Shown piece by piece: positions 1-6,723 of a stretch of DNA of 34,527 bases. How positions within the stretch are numbered: position 1 is the first letter of the stretch; every line of letters starts with the position of its first letter. This DNA is from a virus. The notes under the pieces are model-generated. The model had not been told where the DNA came from. It searched no databases and saw only the letters and a program-made list of their open reading frames with translations. The position numbers and the translations under genes were made by a program. The stretch covers positions 1 through 34,527 of the IMG/VR virus record IMGVR_UViG_3300028272_000002. One strand, given 5' to 3'.

Positions 1-17
1 TAAACTTTATACGCAAC

Positions 18-1985
18 ATGGAAATCAAATTAAGAGAATTACGGCTTTTGAATTTTAAGGGAATCAAGAATCTTAAGATTCAATTTTACCTGGACTCGCC
101 CAATTTCATTTCGGGCGATAATGCAACAGGGAAAACAACGATTATGGATGCTTTTTTATGGCTGATCTTTGGAAAAGACTCTTTCAACCGGACAGACTTC
201 AGCTTAAAGACTTTGGATTTAGATGGAAACCCGATTTCAAGGTTACCTCATGAGGTCGAAGGATTGCTCCAGATTGACGGTGAATATACACGACTGCGCC
301 GGACCCTGAATGAAAAATGGCAGAAGAAACGGGGATCTGAGATTGAAGAATTCACAGGCCACGAAACCGGATATTTCGTCAATGATGTTCCCCGATCCCA
401 GAAGGAGTATCAGGAGATCGTAAGTGACCTCTGCCACGAGCAGTTATTTAAGCTGATCACCAATCCCGCCTATTTCCCCTCACAGAAAAAGGAATTCCAG
501 CGCGAAGTCCTTTTGAAAATGGCCGGGAATATTTCTGATCAGGAAATTGCCGGAGACAACAAAGAATTTAACACACTGCTAAATCAGCTCAATGGTAAAA
601 CGCTGGATGAATACAAGCGGGAGATCGGGGCAAAGAAAAAGATAATCCGTGATCAGATCTCAGACATCCCGCCCCGCATCGATGAACTCAAGCGCAATAT
701 GCCCACAACTGAGGATTGGGATTTCGTTGAAAAACGGATCCAGCAGAATGAAGCAGAGATCGCCAGTTGCGACGAGCAGATCGCAGACGTCAGCAAGCAG
801 ACTCAGGCACTGTCACAACAGTACGACGAGAACCTGCACAAGATATCCGAACTGAAACGCCGGCGATATTCAATGGCATGGGAGATCATCGAAGGGATGA
901 ATCAAAAATACAAACAAGCTATGACCGAGATCGGAGAGATGAAGGATTTGATGGCGGTGAAATGGACGGAATCGGACCGACATACGCGGAGTATAGATAA
1001 TTATGCTATCGACATCCGACAGGCAGAAAAAGAACTGGCACAATATCGCGCTGAATGGCAAAAACAGTTTGACAAACATCTGTCATTTGATGAAAAAGAA
1101 TTTATATGTCCTACCTGCCAGCGTGCCTTTGAAGAGGCGGATGTTGAGGAAAAGAAGCAATCGCTCTCAGAGCATTTCAATACCGAAAAAGAAACACGTT
1201 TGAAAGAAATCACCGAAAAAGGGCGCTCTTTAAAAAAGCAAGTAAATGAGGTAAGGGAGAAAAATCAGTCTTTAGAAAAAGCCTTGTCGCTGATTCGATC
1301 AGAAATTGAGATCACGGAAAAGGAGATTCAGGCGGCCGAGAATTCTCTGCCGACAAAGATTGCTTATGATATTGAAACAATCTCTTTACCAGAGCTTTCA
1401 GACATTGATGCTGAAATCGAAAATCTTGAAAAACAGATCCAGCAACCAGCACAAAAACCGGAACAATCCCTGCTTATCCGTGAACTGAATGATCGGAAAG
1501 CCAATTATCAAATGCAGAATCATGATCTATATCATGAATTATCGCAAAAGGAAAGAATTGAGGAAAGCCAGGAGCGGATCATCACGCTTGAGGCGCAACT
1601 GATTCAAATGAATCAACAGCTTGCCGAACTTGAAAAAATAGAATTTGTCATGACTGAATTTTCAAAGGCAAAGATCATAGAGGTTGAAAAGCGCATCAAT
1701 GGTCTATTCAACCTGGTGCGCTTCAAGATGTTTGAGATCCAGATCAACGGCGGGGAGATCGAAACCTGTGAGGCAACCATTGACGGGGTTCCCTATTCTG
1801 ATCTGAATAACGGCATGCGAATAAATGCAGGATTGGATATCATCAATGCACTGTCGAAACATCATCAGTATTTCGCACCAATTTGGATTGACAACCGCGA
1901 AGCGGTCAACGATGTGATTGATGTTCAATCTCAGATGATAAATTTGGTAGTCACTCGCGATAAAACTTTAATTATCAACAATTAA
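18..1985 (+). CDS. Rad50/SbcC-like AAA ATPase with zinc hook
   Basis: A 655-aa SMC/Rad50-type ATPase, probably acting on DNA ends during phage recombination or replication. The N-terminus has a Walker A loop (GDNATGKT, residues 33-40). Long charged coiled-coil segments (about 180-360 and 375-550) flank a zinc-hook motif CPTC at 364-367. The C-terminus carries the second ATPase half, with FAPIWIDNREAV around 620-630 in the Walker B position, where Asp625 is followed by Asn rather than the usual Glu. No SbcD/Mre11 nuclease gene is adjacent. The next genes are RecT and an MBL-fold hydrolase, 10 and about 960 bp downstream, so the three probably form one recombination operon. The start at 18 gives the intact N-terminal strand before Walker A. 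Family is confident; the exact role is inferred. Confidence 0.85.
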   Translation: MEIKLRELRLLNFKGIKNLKIQFYLDSPNFISGDNATGKTTIMDAFLWLIFGKDSFNRTDFSLKTLDLDGNPISRLPHEVEGLLQIDGEYTRLRRTLNEKWQKKRGSEIEEFTGHETGYFVNDVPRSQKEYQEIVSDLCHEQLFKLITNPAYFPSQKKEFQREVLLKMAGNISDQEIAGDNKEFNTLLNQLNGKTLDEYKREIGAKKKIIRDQISDIPPRIDELKRNMPTTEDWDFVEKRIQQNEAEIASCDEQIADVSKQTQALSQQYDENLHKISELKRRRYSMAWEIIEGMNQKYKQAMTEIGEMKDLMAVKWTESDRHTRSIDNYAIDIRQAEKELAQYRAEWQKQFDKHLSFDEKEFICPTCQRAFEEADVEEKKQSLSEHFNTEKETRLKEITEKGRSLKKQVNEVREKNQSLEKALSLIRSEIEITEKEIQAAENSLPTKIAYDIETISLPELSDIDAEIENLEKQIQQPAQKPEQSLLIRELNDRKANYQMQNHDLYHELSQKERIEESQERIITLEAQLIQMNQQLAELEKIEFVMTEFSKAKIIEVEKRINGLFNLVRFKMFEIQINGGEIETCEATIDGVPYSDLNNGMRINAGLDIINALSKHHQYFAPIWIDNREAVNDVIDVQSQMINLVVTRDKTLIINN

Positions 1986-1995
1986 ACTTAATAAC

Positions 1996-2937
1996 ATGAA
2001 ATCAACGAACAATAACAATTCAAAGCAGGAACCCCCGGCTCAGGTGAAGGCTGTCGTAAAATTCGAGAATATTTCGGATTCAGTTCTTTCAAAGATCAAG
2101 GAATTTGAAGACAACGGCACTATGAAGCTGCCGCAAAATTATATTGTTGAGAATCAGCTCAAATCTGCCTGGCTGCTCATGCAGGAGGTCAAAGATAAGA
2201 ATAACGTCCCTGTTTTGCAAGCATGCACCAGGGAATCGATTGCCCGCTGTTTGCTGGATATGGTTCTGCAAGGGCTTTCCCCGATCAAAAAGCAGGTTTA
2301 TTTCATCGCATATGCAAATAAACTGACTTGTGTAAGATCCTATTTCGGTTCAGTCGCACTTGCAAAACGATCAGGTGGGATCACTGCCGATCCGGTTGCT
2401 AATGTTATTTATGAAGAAGACGAATTCACGTACGAGATCGATGCAGTGACAGGGATAACACGGATTATCAAGCATGAGCAGAAGCTGGAGAACATCAACA
2501 TTGACAAGATTAAAGGAGCTTATTGCATTCTTCAGAAGGAGGATAAGACGATAGCAACGATTATGACCATTGCCCAGATTCGCCGCAGTTGGGAGCAGGG
2601 AGCGGCAAAGGGAGCTTCTCCGGCACATAAGAATTTTACGGATGAGATGTGCAAGAAAACCGTAATTGGCCGTGCCTGCAAAATGGCCATCAATTCTTCT
2701 GACGATGCTTGGATGTATGAAGGGGTGAAGGACGACGAGACAGTCGACGTTGCGACGGAACAGCGCAATGAAACTGTTCATAAGACGCCGGAACCGATTA
2801 ATATCGCAGATGTCAAGTTTGAGGAAGTGCCTGAAAAGCAACCAGTTGCAAAACAGCCAATACAGAAAACGTCAGTGGAGACAGAGACATTGCAGCCGTC
2901 TGCAATCGACGATACGATCAAGGGACCTGGATTTTAA
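1996..2937 (+). CDS. recT: RecT-family single-strand annealing protein
   Basis: A 313-aa homologue of RecT, which anneals complementary single strands in phage homologous recombination. The conserved core runs from about residue 30 to 240: a helical segment ending LLDMVLQGLSP, then VYFIAYANKL and the SYFG segment near 115, then the block around KNFTDEMCKKTVIGRACK (about 215-232) typical of the family. The last 70 residues are a low-complexity Gln/Pro/Glu tail, common in these proteins. It starts 10 bp after the SbcC-like gene and is followed after 8 bp by the MBL-fold gene, so it sits inside an operon. No RecE or YqaJ exonuclease is seen nearby. Confidence 0.9.
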   Translation: MKSTNNNNSKQEPPAQVKAVVKFENISDSVLSKIKEFEDNGTMKLPQNYIVENQLKSAWLLMQEVKDKNNVPVLQACTRESIARCLLDMVLQGLSPIKKQVYFIAYANKLTCVRSYFGSVALAKRSGGITADPVANVIYEEDEFTYEIDAVTGITRIIKHEQKLENINIDKIKGAYCILQKEDKTIATIMTIAQIRRSWEQGAAKGASPAHKNFTDEMCKKTVIGRACKMAINSSDDAWMYEGVKDDETVDVATEQRNETVHKTPEPINIADVKFEEVPEKQPVAKQPIQKTSVETETLQPSAIDDTIKGPGF

Positions 2938-2945
2938 TAAATTTA

Positions 2946-3695
2946 ATGTTAAAAATGAAGCTAAAAATACTTTGCAGCAATAGTTTAGGCAATTGTTACA
3001 TCCTTGAAAATAATAGCGAGGCTTTGATCATTGAAGCTGGGATAAAACTGAAGGAAGTAAAGAAAGCCCTGAATTTCAATTTAAGAAAGGTTGCTGCCTG
3101 CATTGTTACCCATTCTCATCATGATCATGCAGGTTATATCGAACAATTGATGACAGCCGGCATAACTGTCCTGGCCCTGGAAGAAACTTTCCAGGCGAAG
3201 AATATTGACGAGGCAGCATCATTCAGAAAAAGGATACAACCAGGGCACGGATACAAGGCTGGGAATTTCAAAATCCTTGCCTTCACGGTTGCTCATGACG
3301 TGCCGTGCCTTGGTTTTGTCATCGAGCATTTAGATTCAGGAAAGATATTATTTCTGACCGATACGATGACTTGCGGTTATAGCTTTTCCGGGCTTAACCA
3401 TTTGATGATCGAAGCAAATTATTCAGATGATCAACTTACAAAGAATATTCAATCAGAAACAGTCCCCTTGTCATTAAGAGCCAGGTTGCTAGCTTCGCAC
3501 ATGGAATTTGAAACCACAAAACAGATCATTAAAAATCAAGATTTAAGCCAAGTGCGAAATATCGTACTGATCCATCTTTCAGACAGGAACTCGGATGAAA
3601 AACGGTTTGTATCAGAAATCAAGTCTATGACAGGGAAATCGGTACATGCTGCACAGAAAGGGATAGAGATAGAATTTAACAAGGAACCATTTTAA
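2946..3695 (+). CDS. MBL-fold metallo-hydrolase (putative nuclease)
   Basis: A 249-aa metallo-beta-lactamase-fold hydrolase. The metal ligands are visible: H56-x-H58-x-D60-H61 in the HSHHDH motif, H117 in FTVAHDVP, D139 in FLTDT, and later His residues in LLASHME (H185) and LIHLSD (H210). The N-terminus KLKILCSNSLGNCYIL resembles small MBL proteins of the YycJ type, many of which are predicted nucleases. Position directly after recT suggests it processes DNA ends for annealing, but that role is inference. A second Met at 2955 (MKLKIL) is an equally good start and aligns better with family N-termini. Confidence 0.85.
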   Translation: MLKMKLKILCSNSLGNCYILENNSEALIIEAGIKLKEVKKALNFNLRKVAACIVTHSHHDHAGYIEQLMTAGITVLALEETFQAKNIDEAASFRKRIQPGHGYKAGNFKILAFTVAHDVPCLGFVIEHLDSGKILFLTDTMTCGYSFSGLNHLMIEANYSDDQLTKNIQSETVPLSLRARLLASHMEFETTKQIIKNQDLSQVRNIVLIHLSDRNSDEKRFVSEIKSMTGKSVHAAQKGIEIEFNKEPF

Positions 3696-3712
3696 AAATA
3701 TTGAAAACATCC

Positions 3713-4174
3713 ATGAAAAAACTTACAATCCTTGAGCGGGTCCTGAAAATTATCCGGATTCCCAGAACAGAATATAATCCAGAGATCGAAAAACTGGATC
3801 AGATCATTGCTGAATGGGATGGCCAATACCTTCAGCATCTTATCGATGCAATCTTTGATGGCTTTGAGATTGATCTGTCTAACCGGAAGAAATTGAATGC
3901 GAACATTATGCGCTGGATCGATCAGGATATGTACGATTATCTCCGAATAAAAATTGGTCAAAGTTACATCAATGAGTTTGGCGACACACTGACCAAAGAG
4001 AAGGGTTTTTCGGTGAATATAAGGGCTGAGATTCGAAATATCGACGCGCCGGGATCGGTCAATACTTGCCTGTTTGAGGAGCTTCGTGACGCAAAAGCCT
4101 GGATTGATCATCGGAGGATAGACCATAATCGGATTACATCACCAACGACCTGGAAGTTGAAATCGAAGGAATAG
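3713..4174 (+). CDS. hypothetical protein, last larger gene of the recombination operon
   Basis: A 153-aa soluble acidic/basic mixed protein that I do not recognise. It opens with MKKLTILERVLKIIRIP and continues with a predicted helical stretch containing WDGQYLQHLIDAIFDGFEIDLSNRKKLNA. There are no signal peptide, membrane segment or metal motifs. A TTG at 3701 would extend it by four residues; ATG 3713 is preferred. It follows the MBL gene after 17 bp and precedes a cluster of tiny membrane proteins. The minus-strand frame over the same stretch is open but looks like a shadow. Confidence 0.65.
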   Translation: MKKLTILERVLKIIRIPRTEYNPEIEKLDQIIAEWDGQYLQHLIDAIFDGFEIDLSNRKKLNANIMRWIDQDMYDYLRIKIGQSYINEFGDTLTKEKGFSVNIRAEIRNIDAPGSVNTCLFEELRDAKAWIDHRRIDHNRITSPTTWKLKSKE

Positions 4175-4194
4175 ATCCTTAAAATCAAATAGCT

Positions 4195-4308
4195 ATGTTT
4201 TTTAAATACATCATTCACAACTGGTACATTCTTCTAATACTTTGGATTGGATTCACCTGGTTAATATTCAAATTCCTGCAGGGGAGCAAGGCAAAATTGA
4301 GAAAATGA
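4195..4308 (+). CDS. small membrane protein (37 aa)
   Basis: A 37-aa ORF starting MFFKYIIHNWYILLILW with a single strongly hydrophobic segment (about residues 5-27) and a basic tail (GSKAKLRK), so a type N-in membrane micro-protein is likely. Its TGA overlaps the ATG of the next small membrane ORF by four bases (ATGA), a sign of translational coupling. Function unknown. Small membrane proteins in phages include holins and superinfection factors, but nothing here decides between those. Confidence 0.5.
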   Translation: MFFKYIIHNWYILLILWIGFTWLIFKFLQGSKAKLRK

Positions 4309-4544
4309 CAAAATCAGAAAAATGGCAGATACGTATTATCCTGATCTGTGGGCTGTATTTCATCATCCGGTGCTTTACGGGCTGCTCAACGACCTGCCTG
4401 ACCAGTGAGGCTAAGTACCACCAACCAGGGTCAGGGTATGTGGTGGGTGCGGATAAAGATTGGCTTTTTAAATGTGAGTTTTCCGATATTCAAATACAAA
4501 CTGAAAGCTGCAAGAAAAATAAAGGGAGATGTATTTTGGAATGA
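4305..4544 (+). CDS. small membrane or lipoprotein-like protein (79 aa)
   Basis: A 79-aa ORF coupled by ATGA overlap to the previous gene. Residues 8-26 (IRIILICGLYFIIRCFTGC) form a hydrophobic segment ending in Cys residues, so it may be a single-pass membrane protein or a poor lipoprotein signal. Its second half overlaps another frame (4405-4599) that has better evidence of being protein coding. The C-terminal half of this ORF may therefore be constrained mainly by the other frame. Confidence 0.45.
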   Translation: MTKSEKWQIRIILICGLYFIIRCFTGCSTTCLTSEAKYHQPGSGYVVGADKDWLFKCEFSDIQIQTESCKKNKGRCILE

Positions 4545-4599
4545 GCTTCAGAATGATTGGTTTGATTGGTTAGAAGAAGAATTATTTGGTGAGGAATAA
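4405..4599 (+). CDS. small protein with GMWWxRIxIG / FPIFKYKLK motifs, nested start
   Basis: An ORF of up to 64 aa with GTG start at 4405 or ATG at 4438, overlapping the end of the preceding membrane ORF in another frame. It contains GMWWVRIKIG followed by FPIFKYKLK. A second small protein at 8882-9001 carries GMWWMRIRIG and the same FPIFKYKLK, with a 27-bp identical DNA stretch (4480-4506 and 8960-8986). This similarity supports the frame as truly coding. The C-terminus (FDWLEEELFGEE) is acidic and unique to this copy. Function unknown. Confidence 0.55.
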   Translation: MRLSTTNQGQGMWWVRIKIGFLNVSFPIFKYKLKAARKIKGDVFWNELQNDWFDWLEEELFGEE

Positions 4600-4604
4600 C
4601 AGCC

Positions 4605-4907
4605 ATGAAATATTATTTCAGTGAGTTTGATGAGGAATATTGCTATTTATATGGTTATCTTATTGAATACATGAAGGATGAAGGCATAGATGAAATGGAA
4701 ATTTATAAGGCAAAACGTGAAACTGGAACTGATACTTTTTTTTGCAAGTTTCATAAAGAGGTTGGAATAGTAGGTGAAAATTGCGGGATACAATGTAAAG
4801 AATATATGCCACGAAACGGTAAAAATGGACGCTGTAAATATTCAGGACACACTTATTGTAAAACAGGAAAAGTCATAATAATAAAACGACAGAAGGAGGG
4901 AAAATGA
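4605..4907 (+). CDS. cysteine-rich small protein
   Basis: A 100-aa protein with Cys at 13, 47, 60, 64, 77 and 85 in an arrangement (ENCGIQC, then PRNGKNGRC, then HTYC) that suggests a small metal-binding fold. The N-terminal half is acidic. A purine-rich sequence GGTGAGGAATAACAGCC directly precedes the ATG and resembles the leader of the gene at 6724. Its stop overlaps the next small ORF (ATGA). I recall similar proteins in Bacteroides phages and mobile elements but cannot assign a function. Confidence 0.6.
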   Translation: MKYYFSEFDEEYCYLYGYLIEYMKDEGIDEMEIYKAKRETGTDTFFCKFHKEVGIVGENCGIQCKEYMPRNGKNGRCKYSGHTYCKTGKVIIIKRQKEGK

Positions 4908-5074
4908 ATATTGAAAAAGCAACAAAAGAAAACGGCAATTTGCCTATATATAGTGTTATAGCCCGTTTTATTAAACGCTCAACTTTTAATCGCACCATAC
5001 TGGAATTGAAACACAAATACGATACAACGAATGATTTCAGATCAGGATATAAAAATCATGCAGGCGCGTTATGA
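4904..5074 (+). CDS. small basic protein (56 aa), function unknown
   Basis: A 56-aa ORF that starts in an ATGA overlap with the previous gene and is preceded by GAAGGAGGG, one of the few clear Shine-Dalgarno-like sites here. It opens MNIEKATKENGNLPIYS and is Lys/Arg-rich. The 3' end overlaps the start of the DnaA-like gene by 44 bp in another frame. No domain is recognised. Confidence 0.4.
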   Translation: MNIEKATKENGNLPIYSVIARFIKRSTFNRTILELKHKYDTTNDFRSGYKNHAGAL

Positions 5075-5438
5075 CAAACTTCGCCGTTTGCGCAATAAGA
5101 TAAACCTTGAATTGATCTGGCTTTCCGATAAGATCAATCATTCTCATATAGATCTGATCTTTGCTGACTTTGTCATGCGATCCGCTGCGGCATATTTTGA
5201 TTTAGACATAGAGCTATTAAAAAAGGGGAAAAGGGATCGTCCTATTGTTGATGCCAGACATATTGCTATGAAAATTATCAGAGAAAATACTGGCTTATCG
5301 CTAAATCAAATCGGAGTGTTGTTTCACGTCCATCATGCTACAGTTTTAAATGCTTGTCACAAAGTAGATAATCTATATCAATCTGATAAAAAATTCAGAG
5401 CACAATATGAGGCATTAGTGATGGAGGTGGAATGTTAG
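5031..5438 (+). CDS. DnaA domain IV-like DNA-binding protein
   Basis: A 135-aa protein whose second half matches the C-terminal DNA-binding domain of the replication initiator DnaA: RDRPIVDARHIAM (68-80), LSLNQIGVLF (89-98) and the signature-like HHATVLNACHKV (101-112), comparable to the HTTV box of DnaA that contacts the DnaA box. The AAA+ ATPase domain is absent, so it cannot load helicase by itself. It may bind an origin, recruit or block host DnaA, or act as a regulator. ATG 5031 is used; ATG 5058 is also possible. It lies just upstream of a 219-bp noncoding gap and the replisome-organizer-like gene. Confidence 0.75.
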   Translation: MISDQDIKIMQARYDKLRRLRNKINLELIWLSDKINHSHIDLIFADFVMRSAAAYFDLDIELLKKGKRDRPIVDARHIAMKIIRENTGLSLNQIGVLFHVHHATVLNACHKVDNLYQSDKKFRAQYEALVMEVEC

Positions 5439-5465
5439 AATTGAAATAGAATTGCCAATTTTTTT

Positions 5466-5488
5466 TTAACATTTTTTTTTAATGTTAA
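5466..5488. repeat. AT-rich perfect inverted repeat after the DnaA-like gene
   Basis: TTAACATT (5466-5473) and AATGTTAA (5481-5488) form an 8-bp perfect stem over a seven-T loop, preceded by another T tract. It could be a weak terminator of the upstream operon or part of an easily melted AT-rich origin region. The sequence alone does not decide. Confidence 0.4.
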
Positions 5489-5496
5489 TAACCTTT

Positions 5497-5528
5497 TTTG
5501 CTTTCGTTCATTATATTTTGTATTTTTA
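5497..5528 (+). promoter_or_regulatory. Bacteroidetes-type promoter for the structured RNA
   Basis: TTTG at 5497-5500, a 20-bp spacer, and TATTTTTA at 5521-5528, which matches TAnnTTTG at seven of eight positions. The predicted start of transcription is near 5535, exactly where the first stem of the downstream RNA begins. Spacing is identical to the promoters at 7792, 11573, 26596 and 28755. Confidence 0.55.
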
Positions 5529-5533
5529 TAGAA

Positions 5534-5656
5534 GCTAATCATAAGCCTATGAAATTCAATGAAAAATTCACAGTCAGGTACAGAGCAAGCGCAAGCCCTC
5601 TATCTTCCTTCATTTCAACGGATGATTAGCCGTGCCTGACTTTTTTTATTTTTTTA
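5534..5656 (+). ncRNA. structured RNA with interleaved stems and terminal U-run
   Basis: Two perfect or nearly perfect 9-bp pairings interleave: GCTAATCAT (5534-5542) with ATGATTAGC (5622-5630), and GTCAGGTAC (5573-5581) with GTGCCTGAC (5632-5640, one G-U pair). A minor TGAAAT/ATTTCA pairing (5550-5555, 5612-5617) extends the first stem. The order A-B-A'-B' is that of a pseudoknot. The second stem is followed at once by seven U, then more U (5641-5655), as in an intrinsic terminator. With the promoter at 5497-5528 this gives a discrete transcript of about 115 nt, ending just before the replication gene. It could be a small RNA, or a leader that attenuates the next gene. Confidence 0.55.
5549..5629 (+). 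CDS. possible 26-aa leader peptide inside the structured RNA
   Basis: ATG at 5549 opens 26 codons (MKFNEKFTVRYRASASPLSS...) ending with TAG at 5627-5629, inside the second arm of stem A. If translated, ribosomes would cover the first arm of stem B and reach into stem A, so it could serve as an attenuator leader. It may equally be chance. There is no clear ribosome-binding site and the peptide lacks runs of one amino acid. Confidence 0.2.
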   Translation: MKFNEKFTVRYRASASPLSSFISTDD

Positions 5657-5657
5657 A

Positions 5658-6506
5658 ATGGTTATGAGTAAAAGACTGACAGACACTGAAATTTGGAAAA
5701 AACCTTGGTTTTTTGATCTGGATGAAAAAACAAAGCTATTTTGGTTCTATATGCTTTCAGATTGTGATGCAGCAGGGATTTGGACAGCAAACTGGAAAAT
5801 CGTTGAAGCCTATCTCGGAAAACTTGACAGACAAAAAATCATTGAAAATTTAAAAGAGCAAATAACCATCCTGGATGAAGGAAATTATTGGCTAATTAAT
5901 GATTTTATACGCTTTCAATATGGGTTTCCGTTAAAAGAATCAGCTCCTATGTTTAAAAAAATCAATACTCTATTGAAACAAAGAAAAATAAATATTAATA
6001 CTCTATATGATACAGTATGTGATACAGTATGTGATACTGTTAAAGATGAAGAAGAAGATAAGGATAAGGATATTAAGGGGGGTGCAGGGGGGAATTTTGC
6101 TAATCGAATGATTTTACCTTTTAATGAACTCAAAACCGAAATTATGGGGTCTGAATCCTGGATAGAACAGACGACTATGCACTTTCATATCACGAAGGCG
6201 AAATGTACGGAATGGCTAAGGCAATTTCTTGAGGAGTTAAAATTAACAGAAGATGCTGCTAAACCCTTACAAGAAGTGAAAAGTCATTTTATTCACTGGT
6301 ATAAAAAGCAGCCGAAAGAGTCAATAGCTGTCTATACTGCACCCATCAAAAAGAAGCCCGTCCTCTTTCCAGATCACTGGGATGAGGATTTTTCTTTCAC
6401 TCTTACCATAGAACAAGAGCAGCAATATATCGAACACCTGGCTCTTTTGGGATACAAACCGAAATTTAATCCAGCGGAAAAAAAGCTTGAATTCATAAAA
6501 CCATAA
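5658..6506 (+). CDS. replisome organizer-like replication protein
   Basis: A 282-aa protein. The N-terminal part (about 1-100; WKKPWFFDLDEKTKLFWFYM, DAAGIWTANW, LINDFIRFQYG) resembles the winged-helix DNA-binding half of phage replisome organizers. A linker with repeated DTVC units (about 118-128) and an acidic Lys/Asp/Glu stretch follows. The C-terminal part (about 150-215; LPFNELKTEIMGSESWIEQT, then HFIHWYKKQ) resembles the helical domain found in Bacteroidetes phage replication proteins. It likely binds the origin and helps recruit helicase. Start may be 5658 or 5664 (MSKRL). A T-rich terminator-like RNA end lies just before the start. The linker DNA contains dyad repeats (see 6009-6044). 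Confidence 0.65.
   Translation: MVMSKRLTDTEIWKKPWFFDLDEKTKLFWFYMLSDCDAAGIWTANWKIVEAYLGKLDRQKIIENLKEQITILDEGNYWLINDFIRFQYGFPLKESAPMFKKINTLLKQRKININTLYDTVCDTVCDTVKDEEEDKDKDIKGGAGGNFANRMILPFNELKTEIMGSESWIEQTTMHFHITKAKCTEWLRQFLEELKLTEDAAKPLQEVKSHFIHWYKKQPKESIAVYTAPIKKKPVLFPDHWDEDFSFTLTIEQEQQYIEHLALLGYKPKFNPAEKKLEFIKP
6009..6044. repeat. 12-bp dyad tandem repeats inside replication gene (possible iterons)
   Basis: GATACAGTATGT occurs at 6009-6020 and 6021-6032, and a diverged third unit GATACTGTTAAA at 6033-6044. Each full unit holds the odd dyad ATAC-N-GTAT. The flanks are very AT- or purine-rich (about 5950-6008 and 6042-6070). The arrangement recalls lambda ori, whose iterons lie inside the initiator gene O. 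It could instead be only a low-complexity protein linker. Confidence 0.4.
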
Positions 6507-6510
6507 AAAC

Positions 6511-6657
6511 ATGTATACTTATAAGCAACATTTTTGGGAACTTGACGAGAACGGAAAGCTGGTTCCATTATGTCGTTGTAGGGTGGGCTTTCATTTATCC
6601 AACACACCCTGTAAAAAGTGCCTAACCCTTAAAAAACAAACTACCGATAAAGTCTAA
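6511..6657 (+). CDS. small zinc-binding-like protein (48 aa)
   Basis: A 48-aa ORF (MYTYKQHFWELDENGK...) starting 4 bp after the replication gene. Cys21-x-Cys23 and Cys34-x2-Cys37 make a compact four-Cys site, with His28 between. It looks like a short zinc-knuckle protein. It ends at TAA 6655-6657, before a 66-bp gap with no clear signal. Function unknown. Confidence 0.45.
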   Translation: MYTYKQHFWELDENGKLVPLCRCRVGFHLSNTPCKKCLTLKKQTTDKV

Positions 6658-6723
6658 GGGCTATATAGGCATATTTATTAATGGGGAAATAACTTTTATT
6701 AAAAAAGAATTGGAGGAACAGCC

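Noticed and set aside
2371-2841. Open minus-strand frame of 156 aa opposite recT
   Set aside because: Lies wholly within a confident RecT gene; sequence has no domain pattern and is explained as a shadow of the coding frame.
3692-4126. Open minus-strand frame of 144 aa
   Set aside because: Opposite a plausible + gene in an operon, without promoter or recognisable protein features.
5439-5657. DnaA boxes in the noncoding gap beside the DnaA-like gene
   Set aside because: No TTWTNCACA match; the nearest (AAATTCACA at 5564-5572) has two mismatches, so no box is claimed.
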